A DNA stretch of 64,000 nt from Enorma phocaeensis (GCF_900186505.1 NZ_LT891969.1:532853-596852); one strand, 5' to 3'; shown: positions 19,167 through 27,725, numbered from the stretch's first letter. The notes: generated by a model not told the origin, from the letters alone. A program made the numbers and translations.

Positions 19167-20083
19167 TCGAACGCTCCGATCAGTTCAGTTATGCTCTTGA
19201 CTCCCTGGGATTCCGCCCATGCCTCGAGCTCCTCTAGAATGCGAACGCTCGCAGCGGGATCGACGAAGCTGGCCATGCCGACCGCAACGGACGTTGCACC
19301 AGCAAGGATGAACTCAGCAGCATCCTCTCCCGTCATGACGCCGCCGACGCCGCATACCGGGATGTCCACAGCCTGGCAGACCTCCCACACCATGCGCACG
19401 GCGATCGGATGGAGCAAGGGGCCTGACAGGCCGCCCGTCGGCCGTGAGATCTTCGAACGACGCGTGCGTACGTCGATGGCCATGCCCGGAATCGAGTTGA
19501 TCACCGTGAGGCCATCAGCTCCCTCAGCCTCAAGAGCTCGGGCGATCTCGGGCAGGCGCACGGGGGCCATCTTGACCAGAAGCGGCTTCTTGGTCACCGG
19601 GCGACAGGCGCGCATGACCTCGGCAGCACCTTCAGGCGTGGACCCCATAGCCGCGCCGCCGCATGCGATGTTGGGGCAGCTCACATTGATCTCGAAGGCG
19701 GCAGCCCAGGGACACAGCTCATCAAAAAGCTCCAGAGCGGCAACGTACTCCTCGACGGAATGACCGGCGACCTGGCAGATGACCGCCGTGCCCTTATCGG
19801 TGAGGTCGGCAAGATAGGGACCGGATTCCTCGGCAAAAGCGCGGACACCCGGATTCTGCAGGCCCACTGAGTTCATCATGCCACCGGGGACCTCCGCCAT
19901 GCGGGGCTTAGGGTTGCCCGGCCATGGCTCGGCCGCGCAGCCCTTGGTGGTAATGGCGCCCAAGCGTGAGACATCGATGAAATTCGAGAACTGCCAGCCC
20001 TGGCCGAACGTCCCAGCAGCCGTGTTGATAGGGTTCTTGAGGTGGATGCCGGCAAAATCGACGTCCATGGATACCTTGCCCAT
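19160..20083 (-). CDS. pyrD: Dihydroorotate dehydrogenase B, catalytic subunit
   Basis: Class 1B enzyme, NAD-linked through PyrK. 307 residues. FMN barrel motifs: NPINTAAGTFGQG, TTKGCAAEPWPGNPKPRMAEVPGGMMNSVGLQNPG, and the catalytic cysteine in FEINVSCPN, which is Cys in class 1 and Ser in class 2. INSIPGMAIDVRTRRSK and GGLSGPLLHPIA follow, then GVGGVMTGEDAAEFILAGA near the C-terminus. The ATG overlaps the pyrK TAA by one base; GGAGG lies ten bases upstream. An in-frame GTG six bases earlier is possible. Confidence 0.96.
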   Translation of the reverse strand: MGKVSMDVDFAGIHLKNPINTAAGTFGQGWQFSNFIDVSRLGAITTKGCAAEPWPGNPKPRMAEVPGGMMNSVGLQNPGVRAFAEESGPYLADLTDKGTAVICQVAGHSVEEYVAALELFDELCPWAAAFEINVSCPNIACGGAAMGSTPEGAAEVMRACRPVTKKPLLVKMAPVRLPEIARALEAEGADGLTVINSIPGMAIDVRTRRSKISRPTGGLSGPLLHPIAVRMVWEVCQAVDIPVCGVGGVMTGEDAAEFILAGATSVAVGMASFVDPAASVRILEELEAWAESQGVKSITELIGAFEC

Positions 20084-20874
20084 TACCACACAACCTCCTT
20101 CGCATCAAAGACCGGACCACACATGCAGGCGCCCTTCATGCCGCTCGTGGTCTCGACGGCGCACGTCGAGCAGGCTCCGAAGCCGCAGCTCATCATGCGC
20201 TCAAGCGAAGCCTCGCAGTAGACACCCGCCTCAGCGGAGGCGTTGGCAACTTTGGCCATCATAGGCTCAGGGCCGCAGGTCACCACGTACCCATAGGAGC
20301 CCGAAGCAAGCAACTCAGCCGCTGGGTCGGTGCAAAAGCCGTGATAGCCCGCGCTGCCGTCATCGGTGCAGACGCGAACCTCGCCGGCTCCGAGCGCCTC
20401 GAAGTCCTCGACTCCGACCATGCACGAACCGCTGGCTGCGCCCAGACACACGTCGAAGGCCACGCCGCGCGCGGCAAGCTCTCGGGCAAGGCAGAGCACC
20501 GGCGGCACCCCAATGCCACCGGCAACGAGAAGGGCGCGCTGGCAATCTTCGGGCACGGTCCACCCATGTCCGCCAGGTCCCAAGAGGTCAGAGGTATCCC
20601 CGGGCTTCATCTGGGAAAGGCGTTCAGTCCCCTCGCCCACCACGGCATACCAGATCTCGACGGTCCCGGCATCGGCGTCGGCCGAAGCGTAGCTCAAGGG
20701 GATGCGCAGAAGCGACATGGCGTTGCCAGGTACGGCAATATTGACGAACTGCCCGGGCTTAAGAGCCGCAGCGAGTGCAGGCGCATGGAGAACGAGCGCG
20801 TAAACGCCGTCGGCGATGGGCTCGTTCAGCACCACCTCGAACTCATGGACCCTGGCCGGTGAAGGAGTTGGCAT
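20083..20874 (-). CDS. pyrK: Dihydroorotate dehydrogenase B, electron-transfer subunit
   Basis: Passes electrons from dihydroorotate (via PyrD) to NAD. 263 residues. The N-terminal FAD-binding barrel has RIPLSYAS, the middle NAD-binding part LLVAGGIGVPPVLCLA, and the C-terminal [2Fe-2S] site MSCGFGACSTCAVET...GACMCGP with four Cys. All match PyrK. GGAGGGACA precedes the chosen ATG; the alternative ATG five codons upstream lacks a site. It is coupled to pyrD. Confidence 0.95.
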   Translation of the reverse strand: MPTPSPARVHEFEVVLNEPIADGVYALVLHAPALAAALKPGQFVNIAVPGNAMSLLRIPLSYASADADAGTVEIWYAVVGEGTERLSQMKPGDTSDLLGPGGHGWTVPEDCQRALLVAGGIGVPPVLCLARELAARGVAFDVCLGAASGSCMVGVEDFEALGAGEVRVCTDDGSAGYHGFCTDPAAELLASGSYGYVVTCGPEPMMAKVANASAEAGVYCEASLERMMSCGFGACSTCAVETTSGMKGACMCGPVFDAKEVVW

Positions 20875-20958
20875 TGTCCCTCCGATCATGCTGTTACCTC
20901 AGATGCGCCCTCATTGTCTCACAGGCGAGGACGCTGCACATGCTATCCAAACACGAGA

Positions 20959-20990
20959 GCGGGCGCGCGCCCGAAGGCGACTGCGCCCGC
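20959..20990 (-). terminator. GC-rich stem-loop between pyrK and pyrC
   Basis: GCGGGCGC (20959-20966) and GCGCCCGC (20983-20990) form a perfect stem in the 140-bp gap that splits the pyr genes into pyrRBC and pyrKDF halves. No good T-run follows on the minus strand, so it may be an RNA processing site or weak terminator. Confidence 0.35.
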
Positions 20991-21016
20991 CCTCAGCGGT
21001 AAGCGCGAGAATGCGG

Positions 21017-22306
21017 CTAGCAGACTGCTCCGTTAGCCAGAACATGCTTGCCGCCCACGAAGACGTCAGTGGCGCGGCCGGTAAGCTCGCGGCCCTCGAA
21101 GGCGCAGTTTACCGCCTGGGACTCATATCCGTCCTCGCCAACCGTCCACGTAGCCTCGGGATCGAAGACGGTGAGGTCAGCCGTGGAACCCGCCTCAACG
21201 GAGATGCACTCGACGCCGAGGATCTGCCGCGGGTTGGAAGACATAAGCTCGACCAAGCGGGCGTAGCCGATCTTGCCGGTATTCACAAGCTCGGTGAGGA
21301 CGAGGCCGAGAGCGCACTCGATACCCGTCGTGCCGAACGGAGCAAGCTCGAACTCGCGCGCCTTCTCCCACTCAGCATGAGGAGCATGGTCGGTCGCGAT
21401 GGCGTCGACCGTGCCGTCGACAACGCCTGCGATGAGCGCCTCGGCATCGGCCGCCGTGCGCAGCGGGGGGTTCATCTTCAGGCGCGTATCGTACGTGCCA
21501 TCAAGCGCATCCTCGGTGAGGAACAGGTGATGCGGAGTGGCCTCGCAGGTCACCGGCAGGCCCTCAGCCTTCGCAGCCCGCACCAGCTCGAGGCCGCGCG
21601 CGGTGGAGATGTGCTGGATGTGGAGCTTCGCACCCGTAAGGCGCGCAAGCGCGATGTCGCGAGCGATCTGGAGCTCCTCGCCCTCGGCGGGCCAACCGAG
21701 CAGGCCGAGGCGCGTGGAAACGACGCCCTCGTTCACCTGGCCCTCGCCCACAAGGTCCTCATCCTGGCAGTGCGAGAGGAAGGTCTTGCCGAACATCTTG
21801 CCGTAGTCCATGCAGCGGCGCATCATGCCCGCGCCCTGGACGCCACGGCCGTCGTCGGTGAAGGCAACGGCACCATGGGCAACCATGTCGCCCATCTCGG
21901 AGATGATCTCGCCCTTGAGGCCCTTTGAGCAAGCGCCCGCGGGATACACGCGGCAGTGGCCATCGCGTGCAGCAACGGACTTCACGTACTCGACGACGGT
22001 GCCGTTATCGGTAACGGGATCGGTGTTGGGCATCGAGCAGACGCCGGTGAAGCCGCCGCGGACGGCCGCGCGGGTCTCGCTCTCGATGGTCCCCTTGTGC
22101 TCGTAGCCCGGCTCGCGAAGGTGGACATGCATGTCCACAAGTCCAGGGACGAGCACCTTGCCGGTAAGGTCGATGACCTCGCACCCAGCAGCGTCGAGAT
22201 CGGCGCCTACCTCGGCGATCTTATCGCCGTCGATCTTCACATCCATTACGCCGTCAAGAGCACCCTTAGGGTCGACGACGTGTGCGTTCTTAAGCAGAAA
22301 GGCCAT
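21017..22306 (-). CDS. pyrC: Dihydroorotase
   Basis: Cyclises carbamoyl-aspartate. 429 residues, class I (long) dihydroorotase. The metal site DMHVHLREPGYEHKGTIESETRAAVRGGFTG is near residue 60, with SMPNTDPVTDN and a later IATDHAPH containing the third metal-site Asp. GGAGG lies eight bases before the ATG. The start overlaps the pyrB end by 17 bases, so the genes are coupled. The enzyme should be active, unlike the degenerate PyrC' forms. Confidence 0.96.
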   Translation of the reverse strand: MAFLLKNAHVVDPKGALDGVMDVKIDGDKIAEVGADLDAAGCEVIDLTGKVLVPGLVDMHVHLREPGYEHKGTIESETRAAVRGGFTGVCSMPNTDPVTDNGTVVEYVKSVAARDGHCRVYPAGACSKGLKGEIISEMGDMVAHGAVAFTDDGRGVQGAGMMRRCMDYGKMFGKTFLSHCQDEDLVGEGQVNEGVVSTRLGLLGWPAEGEELQIARDIALARLTGAKLHIQHISTARGLELVRAAKAEGLPVTCEATPHHLFLTEDALDGTYDTRLKMNPPLRTAADAEALIAGVVDGTVDAIATDHAPHAEWEKAREFELAPFGTTGIECALGLVLTELVNTGKIGYARLVELMSSNPRQILGVECISVEAGSTADLTVFDPEATWTVGEDGYESQAVNCAFEGRELTGRATDVFVGGKHVLANGAVC

Positions 22307-23234
22307 TGTCGGCACCTCCAAGCAGCAGGTACAGGGCAGCCATGCGCACGCAGATGCCTGCGTACACCTGGTCGAGGATCACGGAGCGCTCCGGGTGGTC
22401 GGCCATGTAGGAGTCAAACTCCACGCCGCGGTTGATGGGACCGGGATGGCAGATGATAGCGTCGGGCTTCATGAGGCGCTCGCGCTTCTTGGTGAGGCCG
22501 AAGAGCTGATGGTACTCGCGCAGGCTCGGGAAGGGCGCGCCCTCCAGACGCTCGCGCTGGATGCGGAGCATGTAGACCACGTCGAGCTCGGGCAGAACGT
22601 CATCGAGCGAATAGCTCACATGATCGGCCCCGAGCACCTCGGGCGCGGCGGGGATGAGCGTGCCGGGAGCGACGACCGTAACCTCGGCACCCATGATCTT
22701 GAGCGCGGGGATGAGCGATCCGCAAACTCGGGAGTGCGCGATGTCGCCCACGATGCCCACCTTGAGCCCGTTGAAGTCCTGCTTGCGCTCCCAGATCGAA
22801 TACAGGTCGAGCAGAGCCTGGGTAGGATGGCCGTGCTTGCCGTCGCCGGCGTCGATGACGACCGCGGGGCTCGCCTGGCTCACGATATAGGGTGCGCCCG
22901 CGTGCTTGTCGCGCACGACGATGCAGTCGATCTTGTACGCGTCGAGCGTCATGACGGTGTCGATGAGGCTCTCGCCCTTCACCGTGGACGTGGAGGAGCC
23001 GCCGAAGTTGAGCGTATCTGCGGACAAGCGCTTCTCGGCCAGCTCGAAGGAGCTGCGCGTACGGGTGGACGGCTCGTTGAACATGTTGACGATCGTCTTG
23101 CCCTTGAGGGTGGGGACCTTCTTGATCGCGCGCTCGTTGACCTGGGAGAAGGCCTTGGCGGTGGTGAGGATCGTCATGAGCTCGGAATCGGAATACTCCG
23201 AGATGTCGATCAGGTGCTTATGATTGTTGAACAT
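22290..23234 (-). CDS. pyrB: Aspartate carbamoyltransferase, catalytic subunit
   Basis: Committed step of pyrimidine synthesis. 314 residues. Carbamoyl-phosphate motif NMFNEPSTRTRSSFELA near residue 55. HGHPTQALLDL, VGDIAHSRV and CHPGPINRGVE are all present. No pyrI regulatory chain is nearby, as expected for a Gram-positive regulated through PyrR. pyrR ends 3 bp upstream. Confidence 0.97.
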   Translation of the reverse strand: MFNNHKHLIDISEYSDSELMTILTTAKAFSQVNERAIKKVPTLKGKTIVNMFNEPSTRTRSSFELAEKRLSADTLNFGGSSTSTVKGESLIDTVMTLDAYKIDCIVVRDKHAGAPYIVSQASPAVVIDAGDGKHGHPTQALLDLYSIWERKQDFNGLKVGIVGDIAHSRVCGSLIPALKIMGAEVTVVAPGTLIPAAPEVLGADHVSYSLDDVLPELDVVYMLRIQRERLEGAPFPSLREYHQLFGLTKKRERLMKPDAIICHPGPINRGVEFDSYMADHPERSVILDQVYAGICVRMAALYLLLGGADNGLSA

Positions 23235-23237
23235 GGA

Positions 23238-23816
23238 CTACTCGCCTCCCAGCGGAGCGGAGCCCACGCGGGCGCCCGGCTCGACATCGAAAATCTCGAC
23301 GGTGCTGCGCCCGTCGACCTCCTTCAGATACAGGCGCACGTTCTCCTCATGCGACGAAGGGACGTTCTTGCCCACGAAATCGGGGCAGATGGGAAGCTCG
23401 CGGTGACCGCGATCAACGAGAACCGCCAGCTCGACCCGGCTCGGACGGCCAAGATCCATGATGGCATCGAGCGCGGCGCGGATGGTGCGACCCGTGTAGA
23501 GGATGTCGTCCACGAGCACGATGCGCTTGCCATCGACATCGAAATCGATCTTGCTGGCATGCACCTCGGGTGCGAACGTAGCGAAGTCATCGCGATAGAA
23601 GCTGATGTCGAGGCTGCCGAGCGGAACGCGCACGCCCTCGATCTCCTCGATCTTTTCGACAAGCTCCTTTGCCAGCAGATCGCCGCGCGTCACGATGCCC
23701 ACGAGCGCAAGGTTCTCACAACCCTCGTTGCGCTCGAGGATCTCGTGCGCGATGCGCGTGATCGCACGATTGATGGCGACCTCATCCATGATGATCGCCT
23801 TAGGCGTAGTGCCCAT
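23238..23816 (-). CDS. pyrR: Bifunctional PyrR: pyr operon regulator / uracil phosphoribosyltransferase
   Basis: 192 residues from an ATG with AAGGAG four bases upstream. The phosphoribosyltransferase fold shows IVTRGDLLAKEL, ISFYRDD and the PRPP loop VLVDDILYTGRTIRAALDA. PyrR binds pyr mRNA when UMP is abundant and promotes termination in the leader. Its place as the first gene, directly behind a leader with a terminator-like hairpin (23879-23913), fits attenuation control of the following pyr genes. Confidence 0.95.
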   Translation of the reverse strand: MGTTPKAIIMDEVAINRAITRIAHEILERNEGCENLALVGIVTRGDLLAKELVEKIEEIEGVRVPLGSLDISFYRDDFATFAPEVHASKIDFDVDGKRIVLVDDILYTGRTIRAALDAIMDLGRPSRVELAVLVDRGHRELPICPDFVGKNVPSSHEENVRLYLKEVDGRSTVEIFDVEPGARVGSAPLGGE

Positions 23817-23836
23817 CGCTCTCCTTCCTCGATCCA

Positions 23837-23876
23837 GGCACACCCGGACGGGTGCACCTTCGCCGCACGCAGCGGC
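23837..23876 (-). promoter_or_regulatory. Two further hairpins in the pyrR leader
   Basis: Between the leader terminator and the pyrR ribosome-binding site the transcript has GCCGC/GCGGC (23862-23876) and then a 9-bp stem GGTGCACCC/GGGTGTGCC (23837-23858) that allows G-U pairs. They may be part of the alternative folds in pyr attenuation or shield the ribosome-binding site. Confidence 0.4.
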
Positions 23877-23878
23877 AC

Positions 23879-23913
23879 AAAAAAGATGCCCGACCGCCAC
23901 GCGGAGAGACATC
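23879..23913 (-). terminator. Leader terminator (attenuator) of the pyr operon
   Basis: On the minus strand GATGTCT pairs with GGGCATC (with G-U pairs), continued by CCGC/GCGG round a GTG loop, and followed by six T. It lies about 60 bp upstream of the pyrR start, where PyrR-controlled attenuators are found. I could not identify the PyrR anti-antiterminator by its consensus. Confidence 0.6.
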
Positions 23914-23990
23914 GCAAGAAGACGCGCTAGGCGCTATGTAGGTCCTTGCGGGTATCTCGTACGCGCTTAAAGGTCGATTAAAGTGTACCA

Positions 23991-24021
23991 CGACCGCCCG
24001 CCCGCAAGGGGCGAACGGTCG
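23991..24021 (-). terminator. Hairpin between the ABC exporter and pyrR
   Basis: CGACCG / CGGTCG with an inner CGCCC / GGGCG stem and a 5-base loop lies about 45 bp after the ATPase stop. The following bases are T-rich only loosely (ACTTTAAT), so it is a probable but weak terminator of the exporter operon. Confidence 0.45.
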
Positions 24022-24063
24022 CGCGCTTCCGATAATGCATAGATATCCGCAGATCCTGCATAT

Positions 24064-24822
24064 CTAGTTGAACTGGTTGCGATACGCCTCGCAAACTTCG
24101 CCAACAGGACCATCCATGCGCAGATCGCCCTTCTCAATCCAGATGGCGCGGTCGCAGATGCGCTCGACCTGTTCGATATCATGGCTCACGAAAAGCACGG
24201 TCACCGAACCGCTATCGATGAAGTGCCGAATTCGCTCCTCGCACTTATGTTGGAAGAACACATCGCCAACGGAAAGGGTCTCGTCAACGATGAGGACATC
24301 GGGCTCAGTGATGGTCGCGATGGCGAAGGCGATACGGGCGACCATACCGCTCGAATAGTTCTTAAGCGGCATATCGAGGAAATCGCGGAGCTCGGCGAAC
24401 TCAACGATCTCGTCAAAATGCTCCTTGATGAATTCGCGAGTGTAACCAAGAAGCGAACCGTTGAGGTAGATGTTCTCGCGGGCGGTGAGCTCCATGTCGA
24501 AACCGGCTCCGAGCTCGATGAGCGGCGCGATGTTGCCGCGCACGGTGCAGCTGCCCTCGCTCGGCTCCAGCACTCCAGCGATGATCTTGAGCATCGTCGA
24601 CTTTCCTGAACCGTTGGTGCCCACAAGCCCAACGGTCTCGCCGGGATCCACCGTGAACGAGATGTGCTTGAGCGCGCGGAACTCCGTGAAGAAGAGCTCA
24701 TGCTTGGCGAGCTTGATGAAGTACTCCTTCAAGTTGTTGAGCTGCTCGGAAGCCATATTGAAGATCATGGTGACGTCATCGACCTCGATGGCGTGCTTCT
24801 GCGCGGATTGTGTATCGGCCAT
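24064..24822 (-). CDS. ABC transporter ATP-binding protein (polysaccharide/teichoic acid export, TagH/Wzt type)
   Basis: 252 residues. Walker A GTNGSGKST near residue 70, signature YSSGM, Walker B VLIVDETLSVGD, and the H-loop VSHD. The opening (IEVDDVTMIF...NNLKEYFIKLAK...FRALKHISF) and the VGDVFFQHKC segment are typical of ATPases that pair with ABC-2 permeases for O-antigen, teichoic acid or capsule export. No C-terminal carbohydrate-binding domain is present, so it is the short form. It follows its permease by about 65 bp. The exported glycan cannot be told from the sequence. Confidence 0.88.
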   Translation of the reverse strand: MADTQSAQKHAIEVDDVTMIFNMASEQLNNLKEYFIKLAKHELFFTEFRALKHISFTVDPGETVGLVGTNGSGKSTMLKIIAGVLEPSEGSCTVRGNIAPLIELGAGFDMELTARENIYLNGSLLGYTREFIKEHFDEIVEFAELRDFLDMPLKNYSSGMVARIAFAIATITEPDVLIVDETLSVGDVFFQHKCEERIRHFIDSGSVTVLFVSHDIEQVERICDRAIWIEKGDLRMDGPVGEVCEAYRNQFN

Positions 24823-24887
24823 TGAACGTCCTCGTCCCTAAAGCGCTACCCTCTTGCCGCCCAAGCGTCCCCACTCGGGCCGGGGCA

Positions 24888-25718
24888 TCAGATGTACAGG
24901 ATGAACTTATGCTCGGTCTTATGGAACACGACATACCCCAAGATCAAGGCAACGAAAGACCAGCCGGCGCACATAGCGAGCGTGTAGGCTGATGGATTGA
25001 CCTGAAACAAGAAGATGTCGCGCATGAACTGCAGGTAGTTGTACATGGGATTAGCGTAGATGAACACCTGCAGGAGGCGCGGCATCATGGCGATGAAGTC
25101 AGTCGTCCAGAAAATGGGGGTGAAGTACATCCACGCGGTGATGACAACGCTCCACAGATGGCGAATATCACGGAAGAACACCGTGAGCGCGCTCAGTAGA
25201 AGCCCCAAACCGGTGCAGAACCCCATAAGCAAAAGCAAGCACACCGGAAGCCAGATAAGATGCCACGTGGGTACCACGCGGAACCAGAGCATGACGATCG
25301 CAACTGCGATGAGCGAAAAGGCGAAATTGACCAGAGCGAAAAGCGCCTTCTGCACGGGGAAGACGAATCGATGGACTTTGACCTTCTTGAGCAAGGAGGA
25401 GGCATCGATGATCGAGCTCAGCGCGGTCGAGGTGGATTCGGACATGAGGCTGAACGTGATGTTGCCGACGATGAGATACAGCGGATACATCTCAGGCGTG
25501 ATCGAACCGTTGCGCCCCTGCGCAAAGATGGTACTGAAGACGACCGCCATGACCACCATCATGAGCAGCGGGTTGAGCACGCTCCACGCCACACCGAGAA
25601 TTGAGCGGCGGTACTTGATCTTGAAATCCTTTGAGACGAGCTGCTGGAGAATGAAAAGGTCCTTCTCCATCTTCGAGCGAGCATGCGTCACGGCATTGCT
25701 CTTGGTTGCTTCAGCCAC
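24888..25718 (-). CDS. ABC-2 type permease (polysaccharide/teichoic acid export, TagG/Wzm type)
   Basis: 276 residues with six predicted membrane segments. The early motif LVSKDFKIKYRRSILGVAWSVLNPLLMM and the late YANPMYNYLQFMRDIF are characteristic of Wzm/TagG permeases. I took the GTG at 25718: a TAGAAT -10 at 25757-25762 lies just upstream, which makes the longer ATG at 25775 unlikely. The ribosome-binding site is weak, so the start is uncertain. With the downstream ATPase it forms a complete exporter. No glycosyltransferase genes lie beside it. Confidence 0.85.
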   Translation of the reverse strand: MAEATKSNAVTHARSKMEKDLFILQQLVSKDFKIKYRRSILGVAWSVLNPLLMMVVMAVVFSTIFAQGRNGSITPEMYPLYLIVGNITFSLMSESTSTALSSIIDASSLLKKVKVHRFVFPVQKALFALVNFAFSLIAVAIVMLWFRVVPTWHLIWLPVCLLLLMGFCTGLGLLLSALTVFFRDIRHLWSVVITAWMYFTPIFWTTDFIAMMPRLLQVFIYANPMYNYLQFMRDIFLFQVNPSAYTLAMCAGWSFVALILGYVVFHKTEHKFILYI

Positions 25719-25802
25719 AGACAATCCAAACGACAGCGGTACTAGATACGCAGGACATTCTAGCAGAGCTACCATGCCACTCGACTTTTTTCATTTTATG
25801 TC

Positions 25803-25830
25803 TTGCCATTCGCCACGACTTTTGTATACT
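25803..25830 (+). promoter_or_regulatory. Promoter of tRNA-Asn
   Basis: TTGCCA, 16 bases, TATACT. Transcription would begin about 20 bases before the tRNA. It is divergent from the exporter permease. Confidence 0.65.
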
Positions 25831-25858
25831 AATCACTGTTGCTTGAGAGCAGCCACAT

Positions 25859-25933
25859 TCCTCGGTAGCTCAATGGTAGAGCACGCGGCTGTTAACCGCG
25901 CTGTTGTAGGTTCGAGTCCTACCCGGGGAGCCA
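25859..25933 (+). tRNA. tRNA-Asn (anticodon GTT)
   Basis: 75 bases including an encoded CCA. The acceptor stem TCCTCGG pairs with CCGGGGA. The D arm is GCTC/GAGC. The anticodon stem CGCGG/CCGCG encloses CTGTTAA with anticodon GTT. The T arm is GTAGG TTCGAGT CCTAC. All arms pair; the discriminator base is G. Confidence 0.97.
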
Positions 25934-25942
25934 TTGTTTTTA

Positions 25943-25975
25943 AACCCTCGTCAGTCCCCCTGGCGAGGGTTTTCT
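25943..25975 (+). terminator. Terminator of tRNA-Asn
   Basis: ACCCTCG and CGAGGGT form a stem around a loop of about 13 bases and run into TTTTC, ten bases after the tRNA CCA. Confidence 0.75.
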
Positions 25976-25983
25976 TATGTCAA

Positions 25984-26260
25984 TGCTGATCGCACGCCAA
26001 CTACCGCGTTGCCGGCAGTGCCTTTCGTACAAACAATGCAGAATCATCCTCGCTGATCGTACGGTATCTTCATTTTTGAAATGCGATCGTACGATTCCTG
26101 CATTGTTCGTATTGGCTATCGTACGTTATCGCCATTTATATTATGGTTATCTTAGGATTTGTGCATTATTAATATGGCTGTCGTACGTTTTCTAACGTTT
26201 TATATATAGTTCTGCATTATGTTTACGATAGCCTATTATATATTGCAGATATCCTACGAT
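25984..26260. repeat. AT-rich array of degenerate 31-bp repeats with TCGTACG core
   Basis: The gap between tRNA-Asn and rpoD (about 430 bp) has no gene. It contains TCGCACG at 25990, TCGTACA at 26025, TCGTACG at 26057, 26087 and 26119, a decayed TCTTAGG at 26150, and TCGTACG at 26181. Spacings are 35, 32, 30, 32, 31 and 31 bases, close to three helical turns. Several copies are preceded by (T)GGCTA or GCTGA. The DNA between cores is AT-rich and not conserved. A shared tail (TTCTAAC, CTGCAT, TACGA) follows from about 26189 and recurs near 53875. The two genes flanking the gap are convergent. Confidence 0.7.
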
Positions 26261-26351
26261 GGACATTTCGATTCTGCACCAACCCGTCACTCATCCGGCA
26301 TGAACATCAAGAGATTTGGAACGCATCCGAATCACAATCAGCGCATCCATG

Positions 26352-26379
26352 AAAAGGCGGGAACCAAACGGTTCCCGCC
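26352..26379 (-). terminator. Terminator of the dnaG-rpoD operon
   Basis: On the minus strand GGCGGGAACC and GGTTCCCGCC pair perfectly round a GTTT loop and are followed by TTTTC, about 25 bp after the rpoD stop. Confidence 0.85.
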
Positions 26380-26405
26380 CAGCAAAGCAATCTCGAGCAA
26401 AACAG

Positions 26406-27725
26406 CTAGTTTTCGATGTAGTCCTTTAGCTTGCTCGAACGGCTAGGATGGCGCAGCTTCGCCAAGGTCTTGGACTCGATCTGGCGAATACGCTCACGGG
26501 TGACGCCAAACTCGCGGCCGACTTCCTCCAACGTTCGCGGATGCCCGTCCACAAGGCCAAAACGAAGTTCTATGACCTTGCGCTCTCGATCGGCAAGCGA
26601 ATCGAGAACCTGGCCGAGTTGTTCTTGAAGCATGGAGAAGCTCGCAGCATCGGGCGGCACAACGGCCTGCGAATCCTCAATGAAGTCGCCGAGCTGAGAA
26701 TCCTCTTCTTCACCGATAGGGGTCTCGAGCGAAACCGGCTCCTGGGAGATCTTCTGAATCTCGCGGACACGATCAGCCGACATGTCCATCTCCTTGCCGA
26801 TCTCCTCGGGAGTTGGATCGCGGCCGAGGTCCTGCAGGAGCTGACGCTGTACGCGAACGAGCTTGTTGATAGTCTCGACCATATGCACGGGGATACGAAT
26901 CGTACGGGCCTGGTCGGCGATGGCACGCGTGATTGCCTGGCGGATCCACCAGGTTGCATACGTGGAGAACTTGAAGCCCTTCTCGTAATCGAATTTCTCG
27001 ACCGCGCGGATAAGACCAAGATTGCCTTCCTGGATGAGGTCCAAGAATAGCATGCCGCGACCAACATAGCGCTTGGCAATGGAGACAACCAGGCGCAGGT
27101 TCGCGCTGATAAGCGCCTGCTTCGCATCGAGACCGACTTGCTCCACGCGCATAAGGCGACGTTTCTCGGCACGCGAGAGCTCGAGCTCGCCATCTTCTGC
27201 AGCCTCGAGCTGTTCGGTCGCCTGGAGGCCTGCCTCGATCTTCATGGCAAGATCGACCTCGTCAGCAGCAGTCAGAAGGTCGACTTTACCGATTTCCTTA
27301 AGATACATGCGCACGGGATCACCGGTGAGCATGACGGTCGATGCATCGATGCCGCGCACACGGGAACGAGAACGGGACGTGCGGGCGCGACTGCGCTTCT
27401 TGCGCACTGAACCCATCTCGCTATCTGCGAGCTTCGCGACTTTGATGTCATGGTCCTCGATGCTCTCATCATCAAGGTCGTCATCCAAGCCGTCATCTTC
27501 GACATCGAGAGGCGCATCTTCGTCTTCACCCTGAGAAACGACCTCGACGCCCTGGTCTCTAAGAGCTCGGTAGATGGAAGTCAGCTGTGCATCTGTAACG
27601 TCAACGTCCTTGAGCACGACTTGAATCTCGTCCTCGGTGACAGAACCGCTCTTAGCGCCCTTGTTCAGCAGCTTATCGAGATAGGACTCGAGCTCGGTTC
27701 CCGCACTCTGGGTATTCTTAGGCAC
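26406..27725 (-). CDS. rpoD: Primary sigma factor RpoD/SigA
   Basis: 439 residues from a GTG with AAGGGAG five bases upstream. The N-terminal part has a sigma 1.1-like helical segment and a very acidic stretch (DVEDDGLDDDLDDE), then a basic KKRSRARTSRSRSR patch. Region 1.2 begins at DPVRMYLKEIGKVDLLTAADEV. Region 2 includes GLIRAVEKFDYEKGFKFSTYATWWIRQAI. Region 3 and region 4 with the TLEEVGREFGVTRERIRQIESKTLAKLRHPSRS helix-turn-helix follow. It is the housekeeping sigma factor by the exact region 2.4 and 4.2 motifs. It follows dnaG, the usual macromolecular-synthesis pairing. Confidence 0.97.
   Translation of the reverse strand: MPKNTQSAGTELESYLDKLLNKGAKSGSVTEDEIQVVLKDVDVTDAQLTSIYRALRDQGVEVVSQGEDEDAPLDVEDDGLDDDLDDESIEDHDIKVAKLADSEMGSVRKKRSRARTSRSRSRVRGIDASTVMLTGDPVRMYLKEIGKVDLLTAADEVDLAMKIEAGLQATEQLEAAEDGELELSRAEKRRLMRVEQVGLDAKQALISANLRLVVSIAKRYVGRGMLFLDLIQEGNLGLIRAVEKFDYEKGFKFSTYATWWIRQAITRAIADQARTIRIPVHMVETINKLVRVQRQLLQDLGRDPTPEEIGKEMDMSADRVREIQKISQEPVSLETPIGEEEDSQLGDFIEDSQAVVPPDAASFSMLQEQLGQVLDSLADRERKVIELRFGLVDGHPRTLEEVGREFGVTRERIRQIESKTLAKLRHPSRSSKLKDYIEN

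Noticed and set aside
25984..26260. Possible CRISPR array
   Set aside because: The repeated core is only about 7 bp and degenerate, spacing is regular but no long identical repeat exists, and no cas genes are in the window.
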